64,000 nucleotides of DNA from assembly GCA_023974075.1 (NCBI GenBank), contig JAMFTG010000130.1:103501-167500 (forward strand). The letters run 5' to 3'. Source of the stretch: Chaenocephalus aceratus. Lineage: Eukaryota > Chordata > Actinopteri > Perciformes > Channichthyidae. Made by a program: the position numbers and the translations under genes. Within the stretch, counting starts at the first letter, position 1; each line of letters opens with the position of its first letter. Shown one piece after another: positions 10,810 through 23,800 of this stretch. The notes beneath the pieces were generated by a model that made no database searches, was not told where the DNA came from, and saw only the letters and a list, made by a program, of their open reading frames with translations.

Positions 10810-11478
10810 GAATGCATTGTTTGTTTATAGCCTAATGTTAGCTTTTAAACCTGGAGATTGCACATGTGCTTCAAAAGTGGTAACAGTGGTGTTACTATGT
10901 GGATATATTATCCTGCTGAACAACACGCGTAAGGATCATAGACTTGTGTTGGCCAAAGATCTTATTTGCTGCATTATTGTGAAATCCAATGGTAAAATGC
11001 CATTAGCTTTTTGCTAACGGAGCCCTTGCAATGTTCCGTATACATAAAAACATCTCTACATCCAAACTCAAGGATAATATTACTAAATGTTTGACCATGA
11101 TACAATTTAATATCAAAGGGGACCTAAAGCCAAATTATCTGAATAAATAACGATTTCAACCAAAATACATTCATCTGTATAACATTTTTTTAAAGATTAT
11201 TCTGACCTGGAGAAAATCTAAAAACAAAAGAAGAGACACAAATAAACAACTCTCTGTATCAGGAAGGATTTGCTCCAAACGTTTTGACATAACATTAACT
11301 TTATTTCTCGACACATCAGAGTTCACAGTGAGTTCCACACGGTAACAAAACACTCAGCAGTCTGCCGCTCCGCCGTGTGACAAAAAGATACGGTTCAAAA
11401 AGTGACATTTAAGCGTGAAATAAAAATGAAATACTTTATAAAAAGTGAGAGGTGTTCAGGTTTGTAGAGCAGGTGAGT
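10810..11478. other. 3' flank and probable 3' UTR of lmod2
   Basis: No independent gene is seen. On the minus strand AATAAA (TTTATT on plus at about 11299) lies about 180 bp beyond the lmod2 stop and is the likeliest polyadenylation signal. Confidence 0.4.
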
Positions 11479-14400
11479 TCAGGCCTGGGACGGATCCACC
11501 TGTAAGACAGAAACAGCACACATTGAGTTATAGCCAGGGGCGGACTGGGACTACAAATCAGCCCGGGACTCTCGACCGGCCCACTTCAGTACCGCAAGTA
11601 AATACCGCTAGTAAATTGTCGACGGGACTTATCCGGCCGGCCCACATCGTCCGACCGACCTACTTCAGGACCGGCCAGTCCGCCCCTGGTTATAGCACCC
11701 AAAATGAACATTTCATAGCACAACGAAAACATCTACTTTTCACTTTCTGGCTACACTTAAAGGTGGGGTCGGTAAGTTTGAGAAACCGGCTCGAGATCGC
11801 TAGAATTTGAAAATACACAACCGGAGAAAATCTGCCACTTCCTCACAGAGCCCCTCCCCCAACACACACGCACGCGCACATGACCAATGAGGGCACGAGA
11901 TAAGTGTGTGCCCCGATTGAAGGCTGACAGGCAGGTAGGCCATCCAATCGGATTGGTTGTACTTTTTACAGTATTACGGCTTCTACAGATGGAATTTTTG
12001 TATGGATTTTTTGTCAAAGCACTTCAGATATTCATCGCTATCGGGATGTTAAGAGCATTCCATGGAATATAACAAAAAGTGTATCTCGAGCCGGTTTCTG
12101 AAACTTAGCTACCCCACCTTTAAGGCTATAAACAGTTACTGTATCTGACTTTATGACGTATTCGCATGGTCTGATTTCAAGCCTCATGAATCTTGGCTGA
12201 ATCATGTATTGTTGGCGAAGGTAGAACACGATACATTTTGGAGAGGATCCGACTCACGTGGAAACTTTTCTTCTCTTACGGAAACAGCTGCGGTCGAAGT
12301 CGGCTAACATGTTATGGGTTTGTTTTCAAGGGACATCATTGTTTTCCAAAAGCACATCTACTATTTGGAGTGTGTTTGCTGATTTCGTGAATTATTAAAC
12401 TCAATTTTTTTGCAATACCCTAACAAGAATTTTAACCATATTGCCAAGTTTAATTAATGTTCTTTAAAACACTTTGGACCTGAGTACTTTGTCTCTAAAG
12501 TTAGTGGACATCTGAATAACACTCATCCGCTCTCTTCCCAGAAGCCACCAGTCAGATCATACGGCGGTGAAGAAGTTAAACTATTTATAACATGAAGAAG
12601 CTGTCCTCTGGTGACAGCAGGCTTTCACATTGAGGGCGTCGAATGGCTTTTGGAGGCTAAACCATGTCTCCGATGCTATCACTCAGGATACAAAATTCTT
12701 CAAAACAAACATGGGGAAGTCGTACCGTTTTTAAGGACCCGATGCTGCTCCCGCGGATCGCCGCCATCAGGTCGTCGCGGCCTGACCTTTGAGGCGGCGG
12801 CAGGTGTGTCGGTTCGTCTCGTCTCTTCTGGATGGACGGCTTCAAGGTGTTCTTCAGGTCTTTGAAAATATCTGCGCTCTCCTTTTCATTGGCGCCATTC
12901 TTGAGCTTCTTCGTCTTTGTCTTCTTTTGGTTTGACTGCGTCTTTGTGTTGTTGGGGAATTCGTGCTGTTTGACCATTTCGGATATCTTCCTCGTAGGCA
13001 CTGCTAAAGAAGGAGGAGGAGGAGGAGGAGGCGGAGGAGGAGGAGGAGGAGGAGGAAGGGGGGGATTTCTGTTCTGCTTTTCGACAGTCTTAGAAGATTG
13101 CGATGGCTTGTTTGGAAGTGTGTTTTCTGCAGATAAACCTGGTCCCGAGACCTCTGGAGGACTCTTCTTCTCTTGGAGCCTCCTCTGTCTCTGCTGGTCC
13201 TGGTTGCGTGTCAGGATGCTGGTCGACGTCATTCTCGGCCCAGGAAGGTCGAACTGGTATCCGAGCTTGAGCAGGGTTGTGTTTTCCCTCAGCAACTGGA
13301 CCATTTCCATCTCCACTTTCCCCCCGCAGATGTGCCTCTGGTTGTGGAACCGGAGCTCCACGAGGCTCCGGTTGTGCTGCAGCGCTGCTATCAGAGCCAG
13401 GATGCCCTGACCGGACACAAAGTTGGACTCGATGTTCAGGTTTCGGATGAAGCGGTTCTCACGGAGCATCTTGGAGACGGCGAAGGCAACCCGGTCGTCG
13501 GCGTGGGTGTTGGCGAGGCTGAACACGTGGACATGAGTGTTGGTGCAAAGGGCCTCGGGGAAACGAAGCAAGGTTTCCTGGGAAATATCTTCGATGTTGT
13601 TGAGGTTGACTTCACTTACGGCGGGGTCGTTACTCAGGATCTGCTTCAGAGTTTCATCGATGACGATAGTGTTCCCACTCGCTCTGTCGGACATTGTGTT
13701 TGGGTTTTGTTCTGTGGTTTCAGTCGTCTTCACTTCACCCTTTGAGACTTTTGACAGGCCGTTCTTCAGAGGACATTTCATCCTGATTGGAGCCTCCTTT
13801 TTGCACTCATCTTTCTTTTCTGTTTGATCTTCCTTTGCAGCATTCTCGCTCGACACATTCTGTGCTCTCTTCCCCCTTGGTGACATCTTCTTCCTGTCGC
13901 TGTCTGAAGTGTTGCCGGGGGTGTCGGCGGTCACTGTCACTCCTTCCCCTCTGCTCTTATCTCGGCGTCCCTCCTGCACACAATAACACGACAGAATATG
14001 AGGTCAAACCCTGACATTTTCCAGCCTCTGACTTTTAATTAAGAACCCTTTCCACTGCTTGCCGACAGTCATTAAAGCTGGCATTTGCATTTCTCTGACA
14101 GTCTATATTTTTTCCACCCACACGTTTTAAATAAATTGGATACATGTAGCACCTTCTACATCATAATATGTTTTAACGGTAAACATGCATCTGAACCGAT
14201 AGAGTACGCCGTAAGGACCCTTTGGTCAGAAAGCAAAAGGCTTCGCATGAAAATGATATTAATTTTGGCCCAATATGTAACGTTTCACAGAAAGTTGCAC
14301 ATGACGTTAACCTTTATCCATCTTGAGTACTTTTGACGGAACTATGAAAAGATGGCAACGAAGGCTCGGATACGTTGGCTTTCAGTCCCTAGTTTGGGAT

Positions 14401-15338
14401 AAGCTCTACATTTGGACACCGTCTTTCAAACTCCACACCTGCCTGATAGCTTCCCGTCTCGAAGCCAAGATGTATCCTGCAGGTTCTCTCAGGACGCCAA
14501 ACCACTGTTTCCACAGGATGGAAAGGACCAATACTGACGAGTAAACTGATCTGCTCCTTAAATCCCAAACTGAATCTGTTTCGTCTTTTTCTCCAAAAGG
14601 GCTGTCGGGGTGTTTATCTCCATGAGTCTTATTTTGTCTGACTGTTAAGACTTGTCACTCAAATCTGTTCCTTACTTAAAATACTGCACATGTGTCTTTG
14701 TTATTGCTCCGATATCGTCTGGAAATACAGATTTAAATTTTTTTTAAATAAAGCTTGTTTTATCAATGAATATAAAAACATTTTGAAATATGTTTTCAGT
14801 TAGATTTCCCTTCGTAGTGTGCAACTAACTACATTCTTAAGTATTTACTTTGCAGATTTATATTACTCATACTTTAAGTATTTCTATAGATTGAGATATA
14901 CCAGCAATCAGAGATGACAAAAGGATAAGCCATTATTCATTTAGTTAACTTCTTGTCCCTCAAAGCTACAGATGCACGATGCAAACAGGGACCGTTTCTA
15001 AACAACCCCTTGCTGGTAATAGATTGATTTGCGGTCAGAGTATTGATGTCTCCTCTCACCCGTCTGTCCTCCATCCTCTCGTCCGCCATCCTCTCGTCCT
15101 CCACCAGCTTCTTGTTCTCGTCCTCCCAGTATTTCATCAAGGCGTCCTTATCGAAGGTCCCAGTTGGGATCTTGGCGGTCTGGTCTTTCTGCCTCAGGCC
15201 GATGGGGACGTTGTCATCGAGGGCGGCCAGCTCCCTCTCCAGCTCCTGCAGCTCCTCGGAGGACAGAGTGGCCAGCAGCTCGTCCTCGTCCACCTCCTCG
15301 TTCTTCTTCAGCTCCTTACGGTACCCAAAGGTACTCAT
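11479..15338 (-). CDS. lmod2: Leiomodin-2, sarcomeric actin-nucleating protein
   Basis: Three coding exons: 15338-15060 (residues 1-93), 13973-12726 (94-509) and 11499-11479 (VDPSQA and stop), giving 515 aa. Exon 1 begins MSTFGYRKELKK, followed by an acidic ELERELAALDD segment and the GLRQKDQTAKIPTGTFDKDALMKYW-type block found in tropomodulins and leiomodins. Exon 2 holds a charged linker, a leucine-rich actin-binding domain at about 194-345 (NTIVIDETLKQIL ... LLKLGYQFDLPGPR), a proline run at about 397-415 and a C-terminal WH2 motif (RDDLMAAIRGSSIGSLK, about 493-509). The proline run plus WH2 distinguish leiomodin from tropomodulin. Leiomodins nucleate and elongate thin filaments at pointed ends in muscle. 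Splice sites: G|GTGAGA for exon 1, GTGTGCAG|GAG for exon 2, ACG|GTACGA for its donor, and CTTACAG|GTG for exon 3. Without the last splice, exon 2 would read through to a stop at 12657. The neighbouring asb15 genes support lmod2 over other leiomodins. Confidence 0.9.
11535..11688. mobile_element. hAT-like MITE, 154 bp
   Basis: TIRs CAGGGGCGGACTGG ... CCAGTCCGCCCCTG with perfect 8-bp duplications GTTATAGC (11527-11534, 11689-11696). It lies in lmod2 intron 2, just upstream of the short last exon. Confidence 0.9.
11761..12119. mobile_element. TTAA-type MITE, copy 1
   Basis: TIRs AGGTGGGGTCGGTAAGTTTG ... AACTTAGCTACCCCACCT are flanked by TTAA on both sides (11757-11760, 12120-12123), as expected for piggyBac-like insertion. 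Other copies are at 42039-42422 (inverted) and 59596-59976. It lies in lmod2 intron 2. Confidence 0.8.
13015..13060. repeat. (GGA)n tract encoding the lmod2 proline run
   Basis: A GGAGGA-rich plus strand, read on the minus strand as CCT/CCG proline codons (16 consecutive Pro). Length variation here would change the polyproline segment without a frameshift only in multiples of three. Confidence 0.8.
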
Positions 15339-16108
15339 GGTCCTCCGCTCGTTCGAGGAGTCGTCGAACTCTTAAATCTCTTGCACTTTAACCCCCTTTT
15401 TTGTACTTCCCACCATTAAGTTCCTTCAGATAAAAGATGCTGTGGTCGACCGGTGGTGAATCAGAGTCCTCTACTGGTTCCAGCTGCCCAAGACGCCTGA
15501 CAGGGGAAATAAGGGGAGGGCCGCCATGCCACCGATGGTCCTGTCTTTTTTTAGGGTGTTGGGTTGGGGGGGGGGGGGTCAAAGAGATAGGCTTACCGCA
15601 GGAATGCGAACCCTCTGAGTGGCCTGTGGACGAAACGTACGGGGAACAAAACGCCGTAGGGGAGACACCAGAGATGAAGATGTGTCCGGACACTGAATGC
15701 CACACACACTCGAATGCATGCCACAGCCTTGGGGGCGAAGTTGTCCGGGAAACGCTTGTTCTCCCCGAGGACGGCAGGGACTATGTTCAGTACGGCTGAT
15801 TGTGAACACAGATGCTGTTTACACTGCAGCTCAACAAGCCAAATGTCAGGACGGACTGAGTTGCTGCCACTCGTACAGACAAGTGTTGGAACAAAAACAA
15901 AGCACTTCACCCATCTGCAATATCACATGTTTAAACATATTGCATATTCTTTTCAGCCAACGTGAATGAGAGTTGCTCACTGAAAAACTGAACTAAATGA
16001 AGCTGCTGATGAAGACTGTGATGAAGACTGGGATGTGGTTGAAATCTCTTACACCGACTCAATAGACCTTCTAGTGAGAATGCACTTTCACTATATCTCA
16101 CATATAGC

Positions 16109-16110
<2 letters not shown>
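15339..16110. other. lmod2 5' flank; no separate gene supported
   Basis: This must contain the lmod2 promoter, but I cannot fix a TATA box. ATTTAAGAG on the minus strand near 15374 is only a weak candidate. A G-run lies at 15567-15578. Short opposed ORFs here lack splice support or homology. Confidence 0.4.

Positions 16111-16114
<4 letters not shown>

Positions 16115-16201
<87 letters not shown>
16115..16201. repeat. Compound (TG)n(TC)n microsatellite
   Basis: TG repeats to 16140, then about 30 TC units. A LINE-like tail (GCGCTATAAAAATATTATAT followed by (ATT)n) ends at about 16322. 16323-17277 holds nothing I can identify. Confidence 0.85.
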
Positions 16202-16205
<4 letters not shown>

Positions 16206-17274
16206 CCAGTTAGTTTAATAGGTTTATTTTTTCGCTACTTCCCCCCCCCCCTACCCGACTTGTGAAGCGACCTTGGGTTTCCTGAAAGGCGCTATAAAAA
16301 TATTATATATTATTATTATTATCTCAAATATTCAGTTGATTATTGACTATATAGATTACTGATCAAAACAATAGACCAAACAGAAATAATCTGACTTTGT
16401 CCTTTTAAAAACCTGGCTCCAAGGTCAATCTGTCAACCGAGCAAGTTCAATTTGCAATCGCTGTGTTCAGCAAAGAAATCCTAGACGATAGAAAACCGGA
16501 AGGAGAGAGATTCAAACAGACTCAACGTTATGTTTATTTGCTGCCGAGCTGTTGGACCATACCATGTGACATAAGTGTTGTCATTATTGTGTCCACCCCT
16601 CTGCTGGAGTCACCTCAGTATAGATGTGTAGAACTGACCTTCAGTTTGAACACAATGTTTTTGGAGGGAGCGCGGTTTGTTGTTTTGTTTCCAAGACGAC
16701 CATCCGAGCTCCACACGCATCCATCACTGAGCATGCTTAGCAAGTCGTCTCGTGTTACAAAGTGAAAAGACTCAGAGCGACATAACACCACTCTCACGCT
16801 AAGCCTGCTGTGACGTAACCTTTGACCTGGATCGCTGCTGATTAGTCATCCAGCTGCGAAGCCCGGGCGGAGAACGGAAACATTTCCCGTTACAAAGGAA
16901 GGAAGGAAGGACTCTGAAACGGTTTATAGATCGGATTCATTTCCTTTCGACTGTGCAGCCGATTCCCAAAGAGATGATCAGTGCCCGTGTTCATCTGGCC
17001 TCTGCGTTCATGTCTCAGGTTTGTTTGTATGTCTGTCGGTCGGCAGGACAACATAAATAAAACCCCAGGCCCAGTTTCTCAGAACTTGTTCGTACGATGG
17101 AGTATTTGCAAAATAAGAAACATTTTACAGCCGGCGTGAAGCAGCCGTTGTTTCTCAGGTATGGACACAGCGTGCTCGAGGAGTGTTTTTGACCGATGCC
17201 CTTCATCAGATCTGTTGCCCCAAAACCTCAAAGCAACCATTTAGTAAACGTTATATTCATTTTCCTGACTCACT

Positions 17275-17277
<3 letters not shown>

Positions 17278-17315
<38 letters not shown>

Positions 17316-17346
17316 CCACAACACTCACTCACATACACACACACTC
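17278..17346. repeat. (CA)n-rich microsatellite
   Basis: Imperfect CA/CACT repeats in the region 3' of the first asb15 gene. No exon is seen between here and 17848. Confidence 0.8.
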
Positions 17347-17848
17347 ACACAAGTGTTCTTGTAAACCAGAGCATGCATATAATTAAATCCAGACACGTTA
17401 AGCTTTTCACTTATCCAGTGAAATACAAATGTAACCCGTAGATTGGTTCTGAACTTTCTACATTCATGATTCCCAGGCAATGAATCTCTTTAATAACAGA
17501 CAGTACAAATGTATTTACAACTCTTTGAAATGTAAACAAACCCACTTCTCAGGAAGGACACTTCTCAGTAGCAGGGACCTGACATCCGAGTCATCTCACA
17601 TAGTGATTGAACGCAGACATTTCATGTTGACTTTCTGCAGCCTGGACCAGAAAGACCTTAGCTAATGCCCCTTTGGAACACTGTGACAAGGGGCAGTCAT
17701 GCAGTACAGATAAGGGCCTGTAAAGGAAACTAACACTGCAAACACACATATGTACTCCTAAATTGACTTAGGAAATGTATTGCGTGTCCTTTTCAGATCA
17801 TTGTGAAACATTGACGCCCTGCTACATACGGTAAGCCACTTGTATGAC

Positions 17849-20800
17849 TCATGGAATATGAAGGATGTCCTCGTGCGCACGGTCCCCCCTGCAGATGATG
17901 TTGTCGTCCAGGTGGCTCTCTTTGAACAGCAGGTAGTCCTTCAGCCGGTTGGGCAGCGGGGCGGACGCCATGCTGCTGCAGCTCAGGTGCTCCCTGATCA
18001 CCACTCTGCTCAGGTGAGACAGAGAGCGAGGGTTACCTGGAAGACACAGAGAACACACTGTTGGACCAACGTGACAGGAAGCAGAGGTGGGAAGTAGTGG
18101 AGTACAAAGACTTCGTTACTGTACTTAAGTACATTGTTCTGGTATCAGTACTTTACTCCACTACGTATTTTTACTTTACTTTCACTTCTTACATGTTGAA
18201 CTCAAATACCTGTACTTTCTACTTCTTACATGTTGAACCCAAATACCTGTACTTTCTACTTCTTACATGTTGAACTCAAATACCTGTACTTTCTACTTCT
18301 TACATGTTGAACTCAAATACCTGTACTTTCTACTTCTCACATGTTGAACTCAAATACCTGTACTTTCTACTTCTCACATGTTGAACTCAAATACCTGTAC
18401 TTTCTACTTCTCTCATGTTGAACTCAAATACCTGTACTTTCTACTTCTCTCATTTCCCAAACAGCTGGTTCCTTTAGTCTGAATGTGTGTTGGTGCGTGG
18501 TCATTATTCTTTAGAGTCACTGCGTGCCTATTGGTTGGAACACGATCCGTGTATCCATCACTTCCTGGTCTTCTCTAAAGAAGAGGGACCAATGGAAACG
18601 TTGTCATGTTGCCGTTGGTCACCATGGAAACATTCATTAGCTAACAATGACATTATTGTTCTATTGATATAAAGGGAGGTCAGGTACTCTTTAAAGCAGC
18701 TGCTAGCTATGGGTACTTTTGACTGAAGGACACTTCAAAGCCTCTTTACTTTGACTTGAGTAAAGAAGTTTAGTCAGTACTTCTACTTTCACCAGAGCAT
18801 TTTTAAACATGAGTATCTGTACTTCTACTTGAGTAAAGAAGTGTAGTCAGTACTTCTACTTTTAGGTCCGGCAGTGGCTCAGTCAGTAGGGGCTTGGACT
18901 GGGAGCTGTAGGCTCGCCGGTTCAAGTCCCCGACCAGACCTAAATATGGCGTGTGGACTGCTACTTGGAGAGGTCCCAGTTCACCTCCTGCCCTGCCATG
19001 GTGCCCTTGAGCAAGGCACCGGACACCCCCCTTCCCCCCTCACTCCCATTGCTCCCCTGGCGCTGTACAATAGCTGCCCACTGCTCCTGGTACTGGTTCT
19101 AGGATGGGTTAAAAGCAGAGAACCATTAAAGAGGGTTTCATCCCTCCAATGCTATTCTTTTACCAGAGCATTTTTAAACACGAGTATCTGCACTTCTACT
19201 TGAGTAAAGGATGTGTGGACTTTTGCCATGTCTGCTAATAAAGCAGGAAGAACAGGTACGTTCATGTGTTCTTCAAAGTGACAGGAATCGTCTAGTCGTC
19301 TTTACCACAGCGTAACTCACATAGCGTCCAGTGGATGTGAGGCCACGCCTTGTGTGCCTCCAGGGCTTTCGTCAGTTTGCTGCAGAGGGAAACCTGACCG
19401 ACGTATTCGAGGAGGATCGACACGACTCGGCCCACCAGGTTGTCCAGCCAGGAGACGCTGACGAAATCACAAAACTGGAACACGAGAAGAGATTAGTGCT
19501 AACATGGGAACATGTTACTGCAATGACATATTTCTGACTTATTTGACCAATACACCCCACACATGGATTGATACACGACTTTAAGCGTATGACGCCTTTT
19601 TTTGCACATATTAGGAGCTAGCAATCGGACATAGCCACGAATTATTTGGCTTAATGCTCAAGGATTTTTCACACACATGCATTGATAGGTAACACTTTGT
19701 CCAAAATGTTACTTCCACGGTGTAGATCAACTCACAGGGACTTTCTCCTCCTGGTCCTGTGAGGTCCCAGCCTCGCTCAGCTCCTCCCAGTCGTCCTCAT
19801 GGTGGCAGCAGAAACACTTCTCTGCATTATACCCGTTGTTGAGCAGCAGCCTGATCATCACCTCGTCCTTCAGGCAGTACTGCAGCGCCGTGGGAAACAC
19901 CGTGTCGTTCAGCACCGTGAAGTAACAGTTCACGTCCGCTTTAGCCGCCAGCAGCAGCTTCACGATGTCGTGGCGCCCCGACCTGACCGCCACCAGGAGG
20001 CAGCACAGAGGGTCCAGGTTGGGATTGGCCCCTGCTTTGAGCAGCATCTCAGTACAGGTGGCGTCCCCGTTGGAGACGGCGAAGTACAGCGGGCTTTTCC
20101 TCATGTCTCCGTAGTTGTCGGAGATGTGAGGGGCTAGCTGAGCGTTGACGTCGAAGCCTTTCTGCAGTAGCAGCTCCAGGCAGCGGGTGTTTCCTCCGTC
20201 AGCGGCAGAGTGGACGGGGCTGTGGCCGGAGACACGCAGAGCCCGTCTGGTGGTGATCGGGATCAAAATCCTTAAAGCTCTGATGAAGAAAGAAAGTAGA
20301 AATTCTTAAAGAACTTATGAATCAGGAAATATTCTACATGAAGGCTGAGCAGTTCGTTTTTTGAGGCAAAGCAATGGACCTGTCTGTCAATTTACGATTC
20401 CAACTATTTTAGATTCTGCTATAGTTGAACTTAGAGAACTATGGAAGCCCATTCCCGCCACTTGAAAAAAATAAAATCCCCATGAAAAGTCATAATTATG
20501 AGATAAAAAGTCATAATGAGATAAAAAGTCATTATGAGATAAGAAGTGCGCATGCGCTGCAGTGGCGCTGTCTTTAAAGGTCCCTTCATCACCTTGCTGC
20601 TCTCCACCATGCAAACGGCATCTAGTCCTAAATAAGGTAACTATTACAGGTGACTTTTGTAAATGTTAGATGTTACATATAGCCTATATCGCAGCTAAAC
20701 TACAACAATGCAGTTCATAGCTTTGACATTACCTGTTATGAATATAATATATATGCCTATAGTTTTGTGGTAACGTTCACGCCACTAATGACAATAGTGT

Positions 20801-23800
20801 AGGCATACTGCTGCTGTGAGTTGCTCTAACTCTAACCCGTGAACGTTACCACACAACTATAGGCATATATATTATATTCATAACAGGTAATGTCAAAGCT
20901 ATGAACTGCATTGTTGTAGTTTAGCTGCGATATAGGCTATATGTAACATCTAACATTTACAAAAGTCACCTGTAATAGTTACCTTATTTAGGACTAGATG
21001 CCGTTTGCATGGTGGAGAGCAGCAAGGTGATGAAGGGACCTTTGAAGACAGCGCCACTGCAGCGCATGCGCACTTATTATCTCATTATTTCGACTTTCTT
21101 ATCTCATTATGACTTTTTATGGGGATTTTATTTTTTTCAAGTGGCGGAAATGGGCTTCCATAGAGAACAATCAACTTCCTCAACGCACTCACAGGTGGTG
21201 TCCCTCGTACGCAGCGTGGTGCACGGGCAGCTGGGAGCTCAGGTTGTGGACGTTGGGATTGGCTCCGTTCTGCAGCAGGATGTTGAGACAGTCCGGGTCT
21301 CCTGAACCGGCAGCGTCGTACAGAACACTGTCGCCATTTGGCGCCTGGGCGTTCACATCAGCGCCTTTTCAACGTGGAAACAGTGTTCAATCAACCATCA
21401 CGACACAATCAGCCAAGGTACCTTTTCTCCCAGAAGTTACGGTCCCATACAACAACACCTCAATGACGTCTCGAGCGAGATATTTATTCTTGATTACTTT
21501 ACGTTATTTTTAAAACAGTAAAGAAAGTAAAACAATCGCGTTATGGGGTTCAAATAAGTACCTTGTCATGTACCTTAAGTTACATATCTTAATTAAGCAT
21601 GTTAAGAAGGAAGATAGATAGATATATAGATAATCAATAAAGTATATAGAGGCTTCTCAATTCTTAAATTTCCCCTCCTCGACTCCCCTCCTCGAGACTT
21701 AGTCCCGCCCACAGGAGATGCGAGCGGAGGACCGAGGAGGGGAACCGAGGAGTCGAGGAGGGGAACTTTGAGTATTGAGAAGCCTCTTATGTATATACTG
21801 TATGTGTTGCAGGTGAAGTTAGTTACGTAGGTTAATTAAAATTAGAACAAGTCAATGTTAACTTTTTATTAAAACTGGGTTTTCTGGGTAAAAGTCCTGC
21901 GTTGGTTAAATGAATCCGTCTGGCCTCCGCCTTAGGTCGTCGTTGATTAGACACTAAAACAAATGGCTTTATTTATGTCTCCATACGGAGTTTCACACAC
22001 GAAGATGGTGTCGAATCAGTCCAGCATTATGTGCTCACCGTGTTTGATGAGGAGCTCCAGGACTCCAGAGTGGCTGTACTCCGCAGCGATGCCCAGAGGA
22101 GTGACTCCGTACTGGTCCGTCTCTGAAACCTTTCCCCCCCTCTGCAGCAGGAGCTCCATGACAGCAACACAGCCGGCTCTGGAGGCCTCGTGCATGGCCG
22201 TCCACTTCTTCAGACACACCTGCTCCACCTGAGCTCCTGCAGCCATCAGACTGGAGACCATCTGAGAGGATCCGGCTCTCACTGCTGCACGGAGGAGGAA
22301 CTGATGGTCAGAGGTGGGAAGTAGTAGAGTACAAATACTTCGTTACTGTACTTAAGTACGTTTTTCTAGTACCAGTAACTCCACTACTTATTTTTCTGAC
22401 GACTTTTTACTTCTTACATTTTGAACCCAAATACCTGTACTTTCTACTTCTCTCATGTTGAACTCAAATACCTGTACTTTCTACTTCTTACATGTTGAAC
22501 TCAAATACCTGTACTTTCTACTTCTTACATGTTGAACTCAAATACCTGTACTTTCTACTTCTCTCATGTTGAACTCAAATACCTGTACTTTCTACTTCTC
22601 TCATGTTTAACTCAATACCTGTACTTTCTACTTCTTACATGTTGAACACAAATACCTGTACTTTCTACTTCTCACATGTTGAACACAAATACCTGTACTA
22701 TCTACTTCTTACATGTTGAACTCAAATACCTGTACTTTTCTACTTCTCACATGTTGAACACAAATACCTGTACTTTCTACTTCTTACATGTTGAACACAA
22801 ATACCTGTACTTTCTACTTCTCACATGTTGAACACAAATAACTGTACTTTCTACTTCTTACATGTTGAACACAAATACCTGTACTTTCTACTTCTTACAC
22901 TTTGAACCCAAATACCTGTACTTTCTACTTCTTACATGTTGAACACAAATACCTGTACTTTCTACTTCTTACATGTTGAACCCAAATACCTGTACTTTCT
23001 ACTTCTTACATGTTGAACACAAATACCTGTACTTTCTACTTCTTACATGTTGAACTCAAATACCTGTACTTTCTACTTCTTACATGTTGAACTCAAATAC
23101 CTGTACTTTCTACTTCTTACATGTTGAACACAAATACCTGTACTTTCTACTTCTTACATGTTGAACTCAAATACCTGTACTTTCTACTTCTTACATGTTG
23201 AACACAAATACCTGTACTTTCTACTTCTTACATGTTGAACTCAAATACCTGTACTTTCTACTTCTTACATGTTGAACTCAAATACCTGTACTTTCTACTT
23301 CTTACATGTTGAACTCAAATACCTGTACTTTCTACTTCTTACATGTTGAACTCAAATACCTGTACTTTCTACTTCTTACACTTTGAACCCAATACCTGTA
23401 CTTTCTACTTCTTACATGTTGAACACAAATACCTGTACTTTCTACTTCTTACATGTTGAACTCAAATACCTGTACTTTCTACTTCTTACATGTTGAACTC
23501 AAATACCTGTACTTTCTACTTCTTACATGTTGAACTCAAATACCTGTACTTTCTACTTCTTACATGTTGAACTCAAATACCTGTACTTTCTACTTCTTAC
23601 ATGTTGAACCCAAATACCTGTACTTTCTACTTCTCACATGTTGAACTCAAATACCTGTACTTTCTACTTCTCACATGTTGAACTCAAATACCTGTACTTT
23701 CTACTTCTCACATGTTGAACACAAATACCTGTACTTTCTACTTCTTACATGTTGAACTCAAATACCTGTACTTTCTACTTCTTACATGTTGAACACAAAT

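Noticed and set aside
12832..13745. Plus-strand ORFs of 190-192 codons opposite lmod2 exon 2
   Set aside because: Shadows of the lmod2 coding strand; the poly-Gly run is the complement of the proline codons.
14979..15419. 146-codon plus ORF opposite lmod2 exon 1
   Set aside because: Antisense shadow of a well supported exon.
15388..15705. 105-codon minus ORF upstream of lmod2
   Set aside because: It contains a G/C homopolymer and no known motif. It more likely overlaps the lmod2 promoter and 5' UTR.
18487..18672. 61-codon ORF ([20 protein letters not shown]...) conserved at 18.5, 24.2, 27.3 and 44.6 kb
   Set aside because: It is the unique block of a non-autonomous transposon. Identity reflects recent copying, and no domain is recognisable. 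Noted because it could mislead a gene finder.
18865..18950. tRNA gene
   Set aside because: A and B boxes are present, but it lacks an acceptor stem and continues into a SINE body.
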